A DNA stretch of 22,449 nt from DATGLE01 sp035294325. Lineage in GTDB: Bacteria; Chloroflexota; Ktedonobacteria; Ktedonobacterales; Ktedonobacteraceae. Both the position numbers and the translations under genes were made by a program. Below are positions 20,873 to 22,449 of the stretch, in pieces (positions within the stretch are counted from its first letter, which is position 1; every line of letters starts with the position of its first letter). The DNA is taken from contig DATGLE010000200.1 in assembly GCA_035294325.1 (NCBI GenBank), forward strand, positions 1 to 22,449, given 5' to 3'. A model generated the notes under the pieces. It did no database searches, had not been told where the DNA came from, and was given only the letters and a program-made list of their open reading frames with translations.

Positions 20873-22449
20873 ATGGGTTTTATCATGGATGGCCTGGATG
20901 CCGAGGCGTATGACCGCACCTATTCTGATCGCCAGCTCATCGCGCGCATCATCGGCTACTTCCGCCCGAAACTGGCGCTGATGTTAGTCGTGAGCGCATT
21001 GATCGTGCTCGGCTCGCTGCTGGACACGGCCTTTCCAATTCTGATCTCGCGCAGCCTCGATGCGCTGGCGACGGCGCAGGCAGCGCAAACGGCGCTCTGG
21101 CTGATCGCCTTCATCTTGCTATCGGGCGCGCTCTCCTGGACCTGCAACATGTTTCGCCAGTGGTTCACGGCGCGCGCGGTTGGCGATGTCGTGCTCCAGT
21201 TGCGCAAAGACGCCTTTTCAGCGGTGATGGAGCGCGATATGTCTTTCTTCGATGAGTTCTCTTCGGGCAAGATCGTCAGTCGTGTTACATCCGACACTGA
21301 TAAGTTCGCCACTGTCGTCACATTGACGTTGAACCTGCTCAGCCAGCTTCTGCTTTTCGTGCTGATCGCGGGGGTGCTTTTCTTCAAGAACTGGCAGCTT
21401 GCCCTGCTGGCGATGACTATTCTGCCGGCGATTACCGCCGCCGCGCTCTTTTTCCGCTACCTGGCGCGCCGCGCCACGCAGCGCGCGCAGCGTTCGCTGG
21501 CCCGCGTCAATGCCAATGTCCAGGAGGTCGTCAGCGGCATCACCGTAGCCAAGAACTTTCGCCAGGAACAGAACATGTACGAGGAGTTCAAGCGTGTCAA
21601 CGAGCAATCGTACCATGTGAATGTGCGCTCCGGCCTCCTCTACAACGGCATCTTTCCGGTGCTGGTGATGATCGCCAACATCGGCACGGCGATTGTGGTC
21701 TACTTCGGCGGCATACGCGTACTGGGCCGCGCGATCTCGGCGGGCGACTGGTTCCTGTTCTTGCAGAGTATCGCGCTGCTCTGGTTTCCGGTGACGAGCA
21801 TCGCCTCCTTCTGGAGCCAGTTCCAGCTGGGGCTGTCGGCCAGCGAGCGCGTCTTTGCCCTGCTCGACGCGGAGCCGCGCGTCCACCAGATCGAGCAGCG
21901 AGCCGTCCCGCGTCTTGAGGGCAGCATCGAGTTCAGGCACGTCTTTTTCAGCTACGATGACCGGCAAACGGTGCTGCCGGATTTCAGCCTGGCGATCCAG
22001 CCCGGAGAAACGGTGGCTATCGTCGGGCACACCGGGGCCGGTAAGTCGAGCCTGGCGAAGCTTGTGGCGCGTTTCTACGAGTTCCAGGGCGGCGAGATCC
22101 TCATCGATGGGCAGGATATTCGCACCTTCGACCTGCGGGACTATCATCGCAGATTGGGCATCGTGCCGCAATCGCCGTTCCTCTTCTCCGGCACAGTCGC
22201 GGATAACATTCGCTATGCGCAGCCCGACGCGAGCGGTGAAGAGGTTGCGGCCATCGCGCGGCGCATTGGCAGCGGCGACTGGCTGGAGGCGCTGCCCGAT
22301 GGCCTGGAGACGGTAGTCGGCGAGGAGGGCAAGGCGCTCTCGATGGGGCAGCGCCAGTTGATCGCCCTGGCGCGCGTGCTGCTCCAGAACCCATCGATCA
22401 TTATTCTGGACGAAGCGACGGCGAGCGTAGATCCGCTGACCGAGGCGCA
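20873..22449 (+). CDS. ABC exporter half-transporter, partner subunit (runs off window)
   Basis: The first 525 residues of a second ABC exporter subunit; the last part lies beyond the window. The membrane domain spans about 25-320. The ATPase domain has Walker A GHTGAGKS (385-392), Q-loop Q433, Walker B IIILD (509-513) and the catalytic E514 (LDEATASVD). The signature is LSMGQ (489-493) instead of LSGGQ. That substitution, with the Asp in its partner's Walker B, gives one degenerate and one intact ATP site, as in TM287/288- or BmrCD-type heterodimers. The ATG at 20873 has AAAGGA about seven bases upstream. A second in-frame ATG lies four codons later. It is 142 bases from the first subunit, with a repeat and a mini-ORF in between. 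Confidence 0.93.
   Translation, partial: MGFIMDGLDAEAYDRTYSDRQLIARIIGYFRPKLALMLVVSALIVLGSLLDTAFPILISRSLDALATAQAAQTALWLIAFILLSGALSWTCNMFRQWFTARAVGDVVLQLRKDAFSAVMERDMSFFDEFSSGKIVSRVTSDTDKFATVVTLTLNLLSQLLLFVLIAGVLFFKNWQLALLAMTILPAITAAALFFRYLARRATQRAQRSLARVNANVQEVVSGITVAKNFRQEQNMYEEFKRVNEQSYHVNVRSGLLYNGIFPVLVMIANIGTAIVVYFGGIRVLGRAISAGDWFLFLQSIALLWFPVTSIASFWSQFQLGLSASERVFALLDAEPRVHQIEQRAVPRLEGSIEFRHVFFSYDDRQTVLPDFSLAIQPGETVAIVGHTGAGKSSLAKLVARFYEFQGGEILIDGQDIRTFDLRDYHRRLGIVPQSPFLFSGTVADNIRYAQPDASGEEVAAIARRIGSGDWLEALPDGLETVVGEEGKALSMGQRQLIALARVLLQNPSIIILDEATASVDPLTEA

Overview
The window is a GC-rich chromosomal segment (roughly 55-60% G+C by eye) holding ordinary housekeeping and transport genes, hairpin-forming repeats at many gene boundaries, two decayed gene remnants and a cluster of very small genes. 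Three things suggest Chloroflexota, probably class Ktedonobacteria or a relative: the gene mix (rhomboid proteases, a Uma2-type nuclease, a DUF512 radical-SAM protein, a WYL regulator, APC and MFS permeases, a heterodimeric ABC exporter), the strong AGGAGG-type ribosome sites, and the Gly/Trp/Arg-rich and helical micro-proteins. This assignment is inference; there is no rRNA or other phylogenetic marker to confirm it.

Layout. (1) 144-4271, minus strand: a membrane and secretion cluster read from a sigma70-like promoter at 4373-4402. It runs signal peptidase I, a four-helix membrane protein, a rhomboid protease, a Uma2 nuclease with its own extended -10, and a second rhomboid with a TPR-like N-terminus. 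(2) 4502-6149, plus strand: the 3' scrap of a ferredoxin-reductase-type oxidoreductase, a 31-bp hairpin and an MFS exporter. (3) 6352-8754, plus strand: class II fumarase and a SAM methyltransferase. (4) 8820-10812, minus strand: a small unrecognised protein and a PDZ/radical-SAM/DUF512 protein with a very good promoter overlapped by a palindromic operator. (5) 10993-15168: an APC amino-acid/amine permease (plus), then a WYL regulator and a flavin amine oxidase (minus), a plausible amine uptake and oxidation module. (6) 15380-16928, minus strand: a five-helix membrane protein and a SpoT/MESH1-like HD protein. (7) 17115-18628, plus strand: the C-terminal scrap of an MFS permease, then several very small ORFs including a striking 58-residue peptide with 12 Trp, 16 Gly and 13 Arg. 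(8) 18913 to the window end, plus strand: two ABC exporter half-transporters forming a heterodimer with one degenerate ATP site, separated by a repeat element that is itself an open reading frame behind a strong ribosome site.

The most notable non-genic signal is the set of long, mostly perfect inverted repeats at 4718-4782, 6201-6251, 7786-7822, 8745-8821, 9288-9320, 10918-10974, 12522-12674, 17918-17964, 18633-18658 and 20756-20850. Some share sequence. The hairpins at 4718 and 10918 have a common core and a common 13-base flank, and the MFS gene is bracketed by an exact 20-base sequence in inverted orientation. The least explained coding signals are the Trp/Gly/Arg-rich peptide and its small neighbours. 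I see no CRISPR array, tRNA, rRNA, transposase or phage module.
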